Positions 49,382-60,413 of a DNA stretch of 64,000 nucleotides are shown piece after piece. The stretch lies in the NCBI RefSeq assembly GCF_032062135.1, contig NC_092859.1:110887058-110951057 (forward strand), written 5' to 3'. The stretch's first letter is position 1, and every line of letters begins with the position of its first letter. This stretch comes from Pyxicephalus adspersus. Taxonomy: Eukaryota > Chordata > Amphibia > Anura > Pyxicephalidae. Both the position numbers and the translations under genes were made by a program. The notes beneath the pieces are model-generated. The model searched no databases. It was given only the letters and a program-made list of their open reading frames with translations, and was not told the DNA's origin.

Positions 49382-49828
49382 CCTCCCTGGCGGTGTTCCT
49401 GAGTGTGGCTCGGGGTGGATTTTCTATGTAAAAAGCGGTAACCCCGAGCCACACTTGAGGAGGAATTTCCAGGGAGGTTAAATCTTCTACCTTGTTCCCT
49501 GTTCCAGCGGTGTCCTCCAGCAGTGCCCGCAGCGCCCTCCAGCGAGGTCTGTGGTGTCCTCCAGCGATGCCGGTGTCTTCTTCTCCTGCCAACGCCGGCC
49601 GGGCATCTGTGCAAGCTGGCGGTGCCCGGCCAAGATTGGCATCCCCAGCGTTTGAACGTTGGAGACATGAGGCTAGGGTAAGCAGATGCCAGCCAGGATC
49701 TGCTCAAGAGTGCGTGACTGGAGGGCGGGACCGTGCAGGCAGGTTGGCGGGACATTTAAAATTAGGAGGATTTTTAAATGTACCGCTTTTACATTTAAAA
49801 ATCCTCTTTAATCATACCACCAGGGGAG
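49382..49828. mobile_element. TTAA-flanked short GC-rich MITE (CCTCCCTGG ends), complete
   Basis: 447 bp between TTAA at 49378-49381 and 49829-49832. Ends CCTCCCTGGCGG... and ...CCAGGGGAG are inverted. A second subterminal inverted pair surrounds GGAATTTCCAGGGAGGTT near 49466. The interior is strongly GC-rich (CAACGCCGGCCGGGCATC). The open frames on both strands follow from composition and show no protein motif. A relative is at 58580-58869. Confidence 0.82.
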
Positions 49829-50036
49829 TTAAACAGCAAACCTAGACCTTGGCACACAAAAGGTTCATGCTGAGGGCAACAAATAGTTAATAATTTGAAC
49901 TGTAGCAAAGTGAAAACTGGAAGAGGTTTCAAGTGCAAAAGATACAAATCAAGTAAACAATACATTGTACAAATCTCCAAATCCAAATCTCAAATCTTGC
50001 AAGCAGAGCTGGCAGACTGCCTACACTCCCTGACAG

Positions 50037-50088
50037 CTCTTTCTCTCTTTCTCTTTTTCTCTCTTTCTCTTTCTCTCTCTCTCTCTCC
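50037..50088. repeat. Polypyrimidine CT/CTTT tract
   Basis: About 52 bp of almost pure C and T, mostly CTCT and CTTT units, on the plus strand. Confidence 0.95.
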
Positions 50089-51495
50089 GTGTGGCTGTCT
50101 GATGACAGCCAGCCAAGTGAAAATTGCCAATACATCCACTCAGCAAATTCTGCTTAGAGAGAACACTGTACTTCAAGTTATATTGTCTAATAGTGGTTCT
50201 AAAATCAATTGAATCATGAAGTATACTTTATTTTGATTACACATAGCTTCTGCATTTGGCTTCATTTTTGTTAAAAAAAAAAATGACATGGTGGAATATT
50301 TATAAATCAACCCCAAAGAATTTCTAAAATGTCCTTGTTACAGGTCGGCAATATTAGAGGGGGGTTAGATCAGTGTTATGAGTAGAAAATACTGAATACT
50401 TGTGTATATCTGACAAAGAAATTGTAATTATGTGTATCCAATAGAAATATATTCACATGTTTCTGCCAGACAGCTTAGCCAAGCCCTTGACCTCAGCTGT
50501 AGAAGCACAGTTTGGAAAGGAACATGTCTGTAGCCTTCTGACAACAAAGAAGCTCCACCAAGAGACATCACCCTTTTCTCACTCTTCAATCCTGTCATAA
50601 TATTTAGTCAGCACCTCTGCAGAACCTATCTGGCTGCTAATCCTGTCCATCCCTCTCTCCAAGTACTACAGTACAGAGAAGTTTACAGTAAACTGGTAAT
50701 AAAGCAAATTCGGTTATGCTGGGTGGATTAAAACAATAAAATCTATTTGTAACATTGACATGATTAAGTCAATATGTGCATTTAAATCTGCCTAGAATGT
50801 ATTTTTTTGTTACTCTTTAAGAAGGAAAATACCTACTTTTTCTACATACCTATTTCACAGAACACTGTTTGAAAGGCAGCAGGCAAACAAATATTTTTTA
50901 GGAACTGACCCTAAAATAACTACAGTACTACTACAGTAAAAATAGAAGAATTAAAGAATATGTGCAATATGTTTCCTGGATGTTTCTGGAACTTTATATT
51001 GCTATGGCATACCATATTTTTATGCTCATTCTCCACAAATATGGAACATAAACAAGCAGCAGCTCCCAACACTGCTGCAATAAATAACAAAGAAGGTTTG
51101 ATTTGTGCAGCAGTGAGTACATTAAAGCCAATTATCTTCAGAAAGAAATTGAATAAGGAGACTGCATATAATAAAAATGACAACCTGTGCTTGTCTGAAA
51201 AACATCCTGCAATTTGTATTCCACATGCAATTCTTGCGGAAAAAGTAATCGCTTTAATTAAGAACATTGGAATACTGTTCTAAGTAAATTAGGGTTTAAT
51301 TAAAAAAAGAAAACATTTACAGAAACAGCTACTGCCACACTAAGTGATAAAACAGCATAAAGCATTAACCTGTCCTATATTAGAAAGCCTCTCCTGCAGA
51401 GAAGGTCTCATTAGCATTGGTGGGCCATATCTCCCTAACGCACGGTGCTAACCAACTGTATCAGCTGAGCTGTCAGTACAGCCTTTATAAAATAC

Positions 51496-51508
51496 ATATA
51501 TATATATA

Positions 51509-51543
<35 letters not shown>
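51496..51543. repeat. TA microsatellite
   Basis: About 23 TA units, interrupted once by TTCA near 51509-51512. Confidence 0.95.
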
Positions 51544-51546
<3 letters not shown>

Positions 51547-51601
51547 TCAAAATTTAAAAACAAAAGTTTAAAAATAGATCCCCAGTGGTCCACATGTGGG
51601 C

Positions 51602-51778
51602 CCCAATTCATTAAAGGTCTCCAGGGCTGGAGAGAATACACTTTTATCAGTGAAGCTGGGTGATCTAACAAACCTGGAATGACTTTTAGGAAATCCATTC
51701 CAGGTTTGCTGCATCACCCAGCTTCACTGTGGAAAGTGTATCCTCTCCAGCCTTGGAGAGCTTTAATAAATGAGAGCC
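51602..51778. mobile_element. Foldback MITE, third copy
   Basis: Palindromic: CATTAAAGGTCTCCAGGGCT...AGTGAAGCTGGGTGATCTAA...AACCTGGAATG, centre near 51685, then the inverted arm AATCCATTCCAGGTTTGCTG...GAGAGCTTTAATAAATGAG. The centre is shorter than in the copy at 13181, leaving the arms almost contiguous. Confidence 0.85.
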
Positions 51779-52428
51779 ATGGAGTCAAAAACCTACAAAA
51801 AAATTCAGTACTGATGGATAAAACACCAACAATTATCAATAACTATAAAGAAAGATTATTTCAGCAACTGCAAACAGTATTTTATTAAGAAAATATTATG
51901 ATCATGCAGGACATTGTGGTTACTACTATTATTGTTACATACATTATTTGACACAGTGAACAATACAATAAATTTATTGACACAGTGAAAAGTGATCAAT
52001 CAAAACACACAAGGTGACATGTATTTTCAGAGTATTATGAGGTATTTGGAAGCTGATAATTTGTGTGTTTTGCTTGTTGTTGGCTGGCTTTTCTTTGCTT
52101 CAAATGGTTTTTCTATTCCCATACAAGTCTAAAATAAAAGTAGGCAAAACCTGCTTGAATCAGCTCAAATGGATTTCAAACTAATGCCATCATCACAAGC
52201 CCATATACTGCCTTACACTTTTGTTTACAGGCATTGAATGTTCGTAGTACATGTTTATAATCGCTTAAACAATCAGCTAGCTCATATTCAAAACAAAATT
52301 GATTGCATTCCAAAATTTTGCAATCAACTACATAAGAAATAAACATAGGAAACCTACAAACATTAGACACCCAAATATACAAACAACAGCAAAATACTGC
52401 TTTATATATGTTGTAATAAAGGTTTTAC

Positions 52429-52606
52429 CTGAATAACGGTCTGTATTTTTACCCAGACATCAGCCATGTCATATAGCTTAATATCGCCATCTTGTTGACT
52501 TGTGGGGGAAGCCACAGTCTGTTGCAGATGTCCTAAAACGACTGAGTGTGCAGCAGCCACAGCATTAAACTTGTCAAATAACAGCTCCAGAAGTTCCAAA
52601 AGGAGC
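52429..52606 (-). CDS. EXOC4: EXOC4 (Sec8) internal exon
   Basis: The acceptor is CTTTCCTAG above 52606 and the donor GTAAAA lies below 52429. The first G completes the split Arg codon. The translation then runs [40 protein letters not shown] and [19 protein letters not shown], matching Sec8 at about residues 337-394. The length is 178 bp and it ends in phase 0. Compared with the mammalian protein as I recall it, the QQDGDIKL turn has one extra residue. The leucine-rich start and the [13 protein letters not shown] helix are the conserved core. It is 1.2 kb from the next upstream exon but 23 kb from the next downstream one. Confidence 0.96.
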
Positions 52607-53772
52607 CTAGGAAAGGAGTAGTCATTACAAAACAGCTCCAGATAAAGCCCTACAATTATTAATTATTTTCCCTATTGCTGGCAATCTTCAAAAACAAAGG
52701 TAAACTTGGAGCAGGTGATATAGGATTGATAGAATAAACTTTAAATTATATATCTATACTATTAAAGATATAGATCAGAGGACAAAAGGGAAGCTAAAGA
52801 GTTGAGATGTGAAAAACAAATCATAATTCTACAAACTCGCTGAGTGACAACAGCCTCTGGGCTCCTCATCCTTTCTTTGTTAGCTGTAGTGGGTGATATG
52901 ATTAGAAATGACTGGTACTCCTCAACTCAGTCACCAAAAGCATAAAGTGTTCTTGACCAAAAGCTTCAAATCTATTGTGTTTTTACATTGAATGAGTTTA
53001 TGTCAGGAAGAGTTATTGTACACTCTCATTTTCCTCTCAAATTTCAACAACCAAAGGTGAAGGCTCAGCTCTGTTTACACGTCTATCTGCTCCTATTGCT
53101 GAAAAAAAAAAGACAAGTTTAGCAGTGTCTTATCTGAACTAAAAGTGAGTATGTTGAATTTGACCTATCAATGAAATTTACACTTCACACGAACCGACAC
53201 TGTGTGAGAGCCTTACCAAATCAATTGTGTTAATTTCTTGTCATTATTAACACCTGCTACCTTATGCAACCTAAATCCTAGATAGCTGGTCACATTGTTT
53301 CTGCCTTGTTACAATTATTCGTTTTCTATTTTTTATTATTTTTTTCAGTTATCATTTCTGTTGGAGAGTGATCCTCACTAAGTGTTCCGTCAAAGTTAGT
53401 TAGAAAGACAAGAATATGGGATAAATCTCTGTAACTGAGACCCAGACCCAAAAGTGATAGGTACAAACCCTCCCCAACTCTCTTAAAAGCCAGTTTTTAA
53501 GTTAACAAAAAGATGCACAAAACAAAACATAACAATATTACACAGCCACAGTCATGTGTTCATGTGTGGTGTCTTCCAAAAATTGTATAATTTTGCTGGT
53601 AACTTTCATTCAACTAATTTTTTTTCTTTTTAGGCAAGAACGAGATTCATTTAGTATAGATATCACTAGAACGAAAATGCCATGAAAAAAATGGAGGAAA
53701 GACAGATGTGAACAAACCAAAAATGTTAAGCTACACATTCACAGGTTTTAATACCTTGGCAGGTTTTCATAC
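52607..53772 (-). other. EXOC4: EXOC4 intron, 1.2 kb
   Basis: Donor GTATGA, acceptor CTTTCCTAG. No repeat or RNA gene recognised; plain AT-rich intron sequence. Confidence 0.9.
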
Positions 53773-54016
53773 CTCGGCTGATTTTCTTGAGTCACATTTT
53801 CCCCTCTTTGATAGCCATTATCTGCCACTTGAGTAGTGGAGCGTTTTACTATCTGTTTTAGTTCATGCTCCAGGCGTTCTTTTATAGCTTTCACAGTTTC
53901 TGGTATCTTTTTCAGCTTTGCCAGACCTTTGATTAGAATTCCCATAAACACAATGCTGTTCTCCTCAGGGTCAGAATCGATATCTTCTTTTATCTCTTGA
54001 AGACTAAGCTCCTTCA
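53773..54016 (-). CDS. EXOC4: EXOC4 (Sec8) internal exon
   Basis: The acceptor is CATTTTTAG above 54016 and the donor GTATGA lies below 53773. The G left by the upstream exon plus TG makes Val, then [20 protein letters not shown], then the strongly conserved block [20 protein letters not shown] and [18 protein letters not shown], ending at ENQPR. It is 244 bp and leaves on AG of an Arg codon. The block is nearly identical to mammalian Sec8 around residues 255-336, so identity is not in doubt. A second GT four codons beyond the chosen donor would read on as YENLPRY, which the family lacks; the nearer donor restores the family reading frame. Confidence 0.96.
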
Positions 54017-55594
54017 CTAAAAATGGGAATCAACCAACCAAAGATCAGTGTGCAGATACACACAGTAACCAGAAATCATCTTCAAAAAATTTACATCAAA
54101 TAAACCAAAAAGTAAAGTTGCATGTTAAATCAGTGTCAACATATCATGAATGTACTGAGTACTAGTAGTGTTCACAGCTGTGCAGAACTTCTGCCATCAA
54201 GAAATGCTATCTATGCAAGAGCAAGACTCTCTAACCAGTGCACCTGGTTACTACCAGCTGATTCAGCTGTCTGCCATGTCAGAGTAGAAGTGTTCTTCAT
54301 AAAAACACATCCTTCAGAAACCTATTCTAAAACTCTGGAACTAAACCTTTAACGATAAGTATACACATATTAACACAAAATATATATGGTATCTGCTTGC
54401 CAGTATCTCAAGCCAAATAAAATAGTCAGAAGTGAACAATATATTGTCTACAGAAGCAATAACAAATCAACTAAAGATTAAAAACAAATTCTGTGTGGTG
54501 AAGGAATAATTACCTCGAGAAGATGCTTGAGAGAAACTTGACAAATAGAATGACACTGTGCAGGTCCCAATTTCCAGTCATACAAATTGCTTTTGTAATT
54601 GAGTTTCTTGTTGGCATTCGAAGAACAGTGAATTATCTAGTGAAATGTCATTAAGCCAAATCTATACCTGAAGTATTCATACTAAAATTCAAACCTTTTG
54701 CGTATCAAAGGCAAATACTTATTTATCTAGATATACTTTTTATTTTGCAAATAATTGCTATAAATTAATAATAGATTTGCATAATCATATAACCCCAAGC
54801 TATCACCAGGCATAAGATAGTTGATTTCTCTTATGTGTGTAGAAAATGTCCCAATGCTATAGAATTAATTAGCAATTTGTCCCATATTTATAAACAGAAG
54901 AAAGCAAAGAAGAAAAACATATTGTCTAACAAGTTGTTAAACAAAGGAGTTCTCCTGAATCTGAAATGTTTTTTTTTCCCACAGGTGGTAAAAGATTCTG
55001 GTCCAAATAAAAAAAAGGTTTCTATACTTTTTAATAGCAGTGGCATTGAAATTTGTAAACAAAAACTTACTTTTTAAAAGTTTTTCCTTTTCAACGTTAA
55101 GTGTGTCTTAGAAAAAAAACTCCTGCCAAAACCTAGGGCAACACTTCAACATAAATCACATCGTGCCTTCTAAAATCTTACTATAATATCAATTTTAAAG
55201 GCTGAAATACTACCTATTAATACTACTCCTACTACAGTGACAGAAACATGCTTAGGTAGACATCAATAAGGTTTATAGGAGACATCAACAACAAACTAAA
55301 AACAGTTGAATGTATCCACATGAGAAAAAAAAGCAAAGACAAATTTACCAATATGTGGGCAGACTATTGTCCAAGAAAGGCCAATATTAGGTCCACGTGC
55401 AGCTCCAACCTCCAGGCAGCCACACAGAAATAGACTAGTAAGAATGGTAAAGAATATGTGTTTCCCTCAACACAACATTAGGTGTAAGCACTGAATGTTT
55501 GTACTTGTGAGCTGTGCTGACAATTATAAATGTGCAAAACATCAACTGCCAATAAAGCAGGCTCAGGCTGCAAGTTACCAACCCAAATACATAC
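54017..55594 (-). other. EXOC4: EXOC4 intron, 1.6 kb
   Basis: Donor GTATGT, acceptor CATTTTTAG. Nothing recognisable inside; plain AT-rich intron sequence. Confidence 0.9.
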
Positions 55595-55701
55595 CAGAAG
55601 AACAGCCAGGAGTTCCAAACTGAGAGTTATCCATAAATCTACGTGGGGTTGACAAGTTTGTGACATCAAGCAGAGGAACTGGGGAATCTTTCACAGTAGA
55701 A
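55595..55701 (-). CDS. EXOC4: EXOC4 (Sec8) internal exon
   Basis: The acceptor is TTTCTTTCAG above 55701 and the donor GTATGT lies below 55595. The first T completes the codon AG|T (Ser) from the upstream exon, giving SSTVKDSPVPLLDVTNLSTP followed by RRFMDNSQFGTPGCSSG. This aligns with the vertebrate Sec8 segment SSLVKD.SVPLIDVTNLPTPRKF. The exon is 107 bp and ends on a single G, phase 1. The segment is a low-complexity, Ser/Thr/Pro-containing linker between helical regions and varies more than the following exon. The intron upstream of it is 7.7 kb and carries a MITE hairpin array and a CR1-like LINE; the one downstream is 1.6 kb. Confidence 0.95.
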
Positions 55702-56553
55702 CTGAAAGAAACAAAATCAGGACATACAATATTTACATGATATTGTTTTACTGTTAGCTTGAAAACTGATAAAGTAGGCAATGAAATGTACCCGTTTGTG
55801 GTACAATATTTTTTCAAGTACTGGAATAAATAAGCAGCCAATATAAGAGGTTTTTCCCCAATCGACTGATCTAGGTATCCCTTTTCTCTTACATGTTTTG
55901 CATGACAGGTATTTCTAAAAACATTCACAACACTTTTCATTTTCTCTGATGAGGATTATGACCAGAGATTCATCCAGCAGACAAAAAAAAAAAAGTTACA
56001 ATGCACATGGCTTTGAGAAGTAAAACCTCCAGGCGATATTGTCAGGTATTGTTAAAGGGCTAAAAGAGAATTCTATAGAAAATAACGAAGAAAAATGTTT
56101 CTTAGCTACAACTGCAAAGCTTGCAAGGAACTATTAGAAATTAACAGATTTTACATGTCACCTGGAATATCTCTTTAAATATACTTCTATGTGCATGTAT
56201 ATTTTAATTAGTTGGGTGTACAATCTGATAGACCAATATGTGTAAACTGGGAAAAGGTTGTAACCTCCAAATACTCAAACGGTATTTACAATATCAAAAG
56301 TAACTTTAAGCCAAAACCTTGATATAATACAAATTGTCAAAAAATAGGAGGAGAGAAAGTTGGGTTTTTGTTAAGCAAAAATATTTAAATACAAATCAAA
56401 CAATAATTATTCACCAAGTAACAATGAAAGTGATTATAATTTCAAATACGTGAGAGTGAGAACTAATCAAAAGCCCTTTTAATTAGCTTTGACAGTTCAA
56501 AGTGCCATAAAGGACTGATAATACTATTAAACGTTGTGGGAAAATATTGGTCT

Positions 56554-56589
56554 CAGACACATTTCGTCTGCTTAGGCTTCTTCAGGGGA
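56554..56589 (-). repeat. CCCCTGAAGAAGCC...GAAATGTGTCTG motif, copy 2
   Basis: On the minus strand it aligns along 36 positions with 28193-28227, without gaps and with about ten differences. See the finding on this motif. Confidence 0.5.
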
Positions 56590-56814
56590 ATGCGAGATAC
56601 ATGGTGATTAATTATTGTTTGATTGGTATTGAAACATTTTTGCCTAATACATTTTTGCAATAAAAATACTGACAGGTAAAATAAAAAACAATTTATTGTC
56701 CTGGAATAGTGCACCTGTGGGTTAAAGAATATGCAGCAAGTGGACATTTTACACTAATCAATATGATTGCTTTGAGAGTTTGCAGTGTTTTATTTTGTGT
56801 TTAGTTGGGCTTAA

Positions 56815-57040
56815 TGACCCAATTACACACATGCACTGCAATAGTACATGTTCACATTGTGTAATAACGCCTGGTGCACTATAGCACCCTATAGTTTTTG
56901 GGGGTTGCCCAACACTTCACAGTGATCCAAAAACGTTTAACTATTCTTGGGACCACAATGTAACACACTATGAAATGTTAAAGTGTGGTGACGTGCAATG
57001 CAGTCCAAAGGTCTATCAGGGACCATTTAAGAAGAATTAA
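56815..57040. repeat. Possible interspersed repeat
   Basis: CATGCACTGCAATAGTACATG, GTAATAACGCCTGGTGCACT and GTGGTGACGTGCAATGCAGT look like a CpG-decayed MITE. No termini could be fixed. Confidence 0.3.
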
Positions 57041-57377
57041 TACCTGTCTATATGCCCTTAAAGTCTTAAATTATTCTTTAATGTCTTTTATACTTAACAT
57101 ACATGGGTCAAAGAGTGTATGAACCAAGTGTCCAAGGCAATCAATTATTTAAATAATTTTCTTTCTTTTTTGAATATAATTTCAGCAAATGCAGGGAGTT
57201 AAAAATGTTCTAATTCACAGATTTGGCAAACTTTTTAGAACAAGATATGTGACCTTTACAAAAATCACCAAATATAACATTTAGAACAAAATGACACATA
57301 TAAATGTTAATGACATCCTGAACAAAAACAAAGGTCTAAACTTTGCCAAAAAGGAAAATAAATAATATAGGCATTAA

Positions 57378-58185
57378 CCTCCCGACCGTTAAGCCCGACC
57401 TTCATACGGGCTAAAAAAACTTGCTGTTTTGGTTAACCCCGAGATTTTCCGTAAATTAAAATCCCCACTTACCTGGTCCTGCTGTGCTCATCCAGCGTCG
57501 TGTTCGTGTTCCAGCGTCGTCCTCCGTCGATCTCCCTCTTCAGCGTCAGGTGCCTTCTCCTATACCAGCGGGACCGGTAAGAAGCCAGCCGGCATCTTGT
57601 GTTCCGCCGGCCGGCTTCTTACCTGGTCCCGCTGGTCGTCCCGCGTCGTTCTCCGTCCAGCGCCGAGTGCCTTCTGAAACGAGAAGCCGTCCGGCGGAGA
57701 AAGAAAAGCCGCTCGGCTTCTCCCTGCGTGCGTGATGACGTCGGCGCGTGTGCGGGAAATTCAAATTCAAACTCATTCATTTATTTTGTATTGGATTGAA
57801 TACAAACTCCTGTATCCAATCCAATACAAAATAATACAAAATAAATACAAAGTATATAACTGGTAAATTCAAATTCATATTCTGTATTGGATTGGATACA
57901 AACTCGTGTATCCAATCCAATACAAAATAATATAAAATTAATACAAAGTACATAACTGGTAAATTCAAACGCTCATTTTGTATTGGATTGAATACAAACT
58001 CCCGTATCCAATCCAATACAAAAAAATAAAAAAAAATAAAATAAAAGTAAATAACTTGGAAATTCAAATTCATATTTTGCACTGGATTGGATACAAACTC
58101 CCGTATTCAATCAAATACAAAATAATTCAAAACAAACTCCAATAAATACACAATCAAAGTTTTAAAAATTGCCACACTAGGGAGG
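57378..58185. mobile_element. TTAA piggyBac-like MITE with amplified hairpin array
   Basis: TTAA at 57374-57377, left end CCTCCCGACCG, right end CACTAGGGAGGT near 58185 (the right TTAA is not preserved). The left 400 bp is very GC- and CpG-rich and has repeated GCGTCGT and CCGGCCGGCTTCTTAC blocks (inverted pair around 57585-57625). The right part is the 96-bp hairpin array. No transposase. It shares the TTGTATTGGATT hairpin with the elements at 22621, 42214 and 60414. Confidence 0.75.
57780..58140. repeat. Tandem array of 96-bp hairpin units
   Basis: Four units with the TGTATTGG (last one TGCACTGG) start at 57787, 57883, 57979 and 58079: periods 96, 96 and 100. Each unit holds a hairpin of about 20 bp stem (TTTTGTATTGGATTG.ATAC paired with GTATCCAATCCAATACAAAA) and a loop of about 6 nt, followed by an AT-rich spacer ending AACTGGTAAATTCAAA. 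On the minus strand units 1-3 stay open in one frame (57777-58082). Confidence 0.92.
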
Positions 58186-58579
58186 TGTTTTAGAATAATA
58201 TAGTACTTTACAATATACAGAGTTATTGCTTTTTCAGTATTTTCAGTATTTTTGATTTGTTTATGTAGTCATGTAAGTCAAGTAATTTTTTTTTTTTTTT
58301 TACATGATTGTGTGTTTCAAACAATTTTTATATTCATAATATCTACTAGACCCTTGTTCGGACATATTTCTGTAAGTTACAGGTCTACAATTTAAAAAAA
58401 AAATTTCATGAAAAACAGTGGAACACTTTTGGTACAGAAATCTAGACCTCAGTGTAACGCTCAGGTGGTTAAAATTATATTAACTGAAAAACAAAAGCAC
58501 TGTATCCTAAAAGGAAATGTGTTACAGTACAATAATATATATTTATTGAACTCAATTTACTTTCATGGCTTTTCCTTAA

Positions 58580-58869
58580 GCTCCCTGGCAGCCTGAATAT
58601 TAACTATTTTTAAATGACAAAATGGTACATTTAAAAAGATTTATTATTTTAATTGCCCCCCTGGGCCCGACCCCATCCGCACCGTCGCACTGCCTGGATC
58701 TGCTTCCCCTGGCCTCGGATCCCCAATGTTCACATGTAGGGGACAGAGATGCCGGCCGGCATCGCCAGGGGAAGCAGATGCCAGGCATCGCTGGAGGACA
58801 CCACAGGAACTAGGGGACCAGGTAAGACTTGAAAACTCCCTGCCAATTCCACCCGAGAGTGGCTAGGGG
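58580..58869. mobile_element. TTAA-flanked short GC-rich MITE, second copy
   Basis: TTAA at 58576-58579, then GCTCCCTGGCAG; the right end GAGTGGCTAGGGG is followed by TTAT. The interior has ACATTTAAAAAGATTTATTA and GATGCCGGCCGGCATCGCCA, features shared (inverted) with 49382-49828. Non-coding. Confidence 0.65.
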
Positions 58870-59007
58870 TTATGCCTTTTGGTATGGATAATTCACCCGG
58901 ACTTAAAAAGTCTTACTAGTGCTTTCGCTTCTAAAATACATTCCAACTCTAAGCTCTACGCAGATACCAGCTTTTACATAATTATTGTCTATTTTCATTC
59001 CCTGTGC

Positions 59008-59023
59008 AACAAGAGAGAGAGAG
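59008..59023. repeat. Short GA tract
   Basis: AGAGAGAGAGAGAG in AT-rich sequence. Confidence 0.9.
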
Positions 59024-59384
59024 AGACTACATAAAGATAATTACTAAAACTTAACTGTTGGATCAGACAGGGCATTATTGTGGAAAGGGATGCAGGTGAT
59101 GTCCTTGCCAATTTTTCTTTTTTTTTTTTCTACTTTTTTATATTATTAGCAATAAAAACATTAAAACTCCTACATATACTTTGTATGTATCTTACTTACT
59201 TTATGTCATGAACATTGAATGACAAATGTTTGGCATCAGACCTGAGGACTAGTATTTTGCCAAAATACTAGTGCCAAAACCTGGGAATAAACCAGAGGAC
59301 CAGTATTTATTATGTTTTTTTTCCCGTATGATATTATATTTTTTTCCTGTATTATATTATATTATATGTTTCTGTTTACAACTT

Positions 59385-60010
59385 ACATTAAAAGAAATCA
59401 TATTATGGTCACTGTTAAACCAGATTCTCTTTTATATGCACATTAGTTATAAGCTTTGCATTGTTAGGAAGAACTAAGTCCAACAGAGTATCATTTCTAG
59501 TTGGGGCTTCTATCAACTGTACTATAAAATTATCTTGTAATAAATTCACAAATTTCCTCCCTTTTGCTGTTCCTGTAGTGCCATTACTCCAGTCAATGTC
59601 AGGGTAGTTGAAATCTCCCATGAATAAAACACATCCACTTTTTGCTGCTTTTTCCATCTGTACTAGTAGTTGATTTTCCTTATGCATCCACACATTCAAC
59701 TCCACCCATAATGCCTCAACCTCATCGCTTGTTCCATCCGCAATTTCTTCTTTCACATTCACTTTCAGATCACATCTCACATACAGACAGACACCACCAC
59801 CCTTTCATTTGACTCTGTCTTTACGAAAGAGAATATACCCAGGAATATTGACAGCCCAGTCATCTGAAGAACAAAGCCAGGATTCAGCAAAGCCAACTAA
59901 GTCAAAATGCTCTCCACTGATTAAGGCTTCCAACTCCCCTATTTTGTTTGCTAGACTTCTAGCATTGGTGAACAGGCTCGTTAAACCATTGCTGCATTTA
60001 CCAGCATTGT
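59385..60010 (-). pseudogene. CR1-like LINE ORF2 endonuclease remnant
   Basis: The minus-strand frame 59780-59415 reads DGTSDEVEALWVELN, then FMGDFNYPDIDWSNGT, RKFVNLLQDNFIVQLIEAPT, NDTLLDLVLPNN and, near 59400, NSDHN. GDFN and SDH are the conserved Asn/Asp and Asp-His motifs of the apurinic-type endonuclease of non-LTR LINEs. A stop lies between LV and the SDH part. The reverse transcriptase domain that should follow is missing. Confidence 0.85.
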
Positions 60011-60413
60011 TTGCTAAATCGTTTTGTCTTTCACTACAACTAGAACTGAATAATCCAATGTTCGTTTGTTACATGGCAAGCTCCATACATTTACCCATAA
60101 CCCTCCCCCAACTACCCCCAATCCACCCCCCACTAGTGGCTGACCCCTGACTAACCTTGCTGCCACCTTATTTAACTGCCTCACCTTCCTTGTCCTAGTT
60201 TAAATATCCCTCCACCATTCCCCTAAATCTTTCCCCTAGCACAGTAGACCCCATCAATTAACCCAAACTCTTCCTTTTAGCACCAGGACTTAAGCCATGC
60301 GTTTAGCTGTCTAAGCTCCCTCTGCATTTCCTGTGTTGCGCATGGTACAGGCAATATTCCTGAGAATATAACCTAGGAGGTCCTGTCCTTCAACTTGAAA
60401 CCTAGCTTTTTAA

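Larger units (their letters stand above)
29064..52428 (-). other. EXOC4: EXOC4 intron, 23.4 kb
   Basis: Donor GTAAAA at its 52428 side, acceptor TTTTGTGCAG at its 29064 side. It holds a SINE, a Tc1-like copy, the L2-like LINE, a mariner, a Tigger-like element and several MITEs, all listed separately. I see no recognisable repeat or gene in 29064-30420, 31020-32840, 33200-36540, 37400-38140, 38900-40360, 40780-41050, 44015-44620, 44770-46090 and 49835-51490, apart from simple repeats. Confidence 0.9.

Noticed and set aside
49320..49845. GC-rich ORFs of 90-125 residues on both strands
   Set aside because: They follow the GC-rich TTAA MITE, overlap each other on both strands and carry no domain.
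50920..51283. Overlapping ORFs of 115 and 107 residues on opposite strands
   Set aside because: Frames open on both strands over the same AT-rich sequence, no recognisable domain, no splice context; most likely chance.
53748..53772. Longer EXOC4 exon reading through to YENLPRY
   Set aside because: The donor GTATGA at 53772 restores the family sequence [14 protein letters not shown] in phase; the extension has no counterpart.
57777..58082. Repetitive 101-residue minus-strand ORF (VLDWI.EFV.NPIQN units)
   Set aside because: It is a by-product of the 96-bp hairpin array whose period is divisible by three; not a protein gene.
59809..60150. 113-residue plus-strand ORF
   Set aside because: Antisense of the CR1-like LINE ORF1/ORF2 junction.
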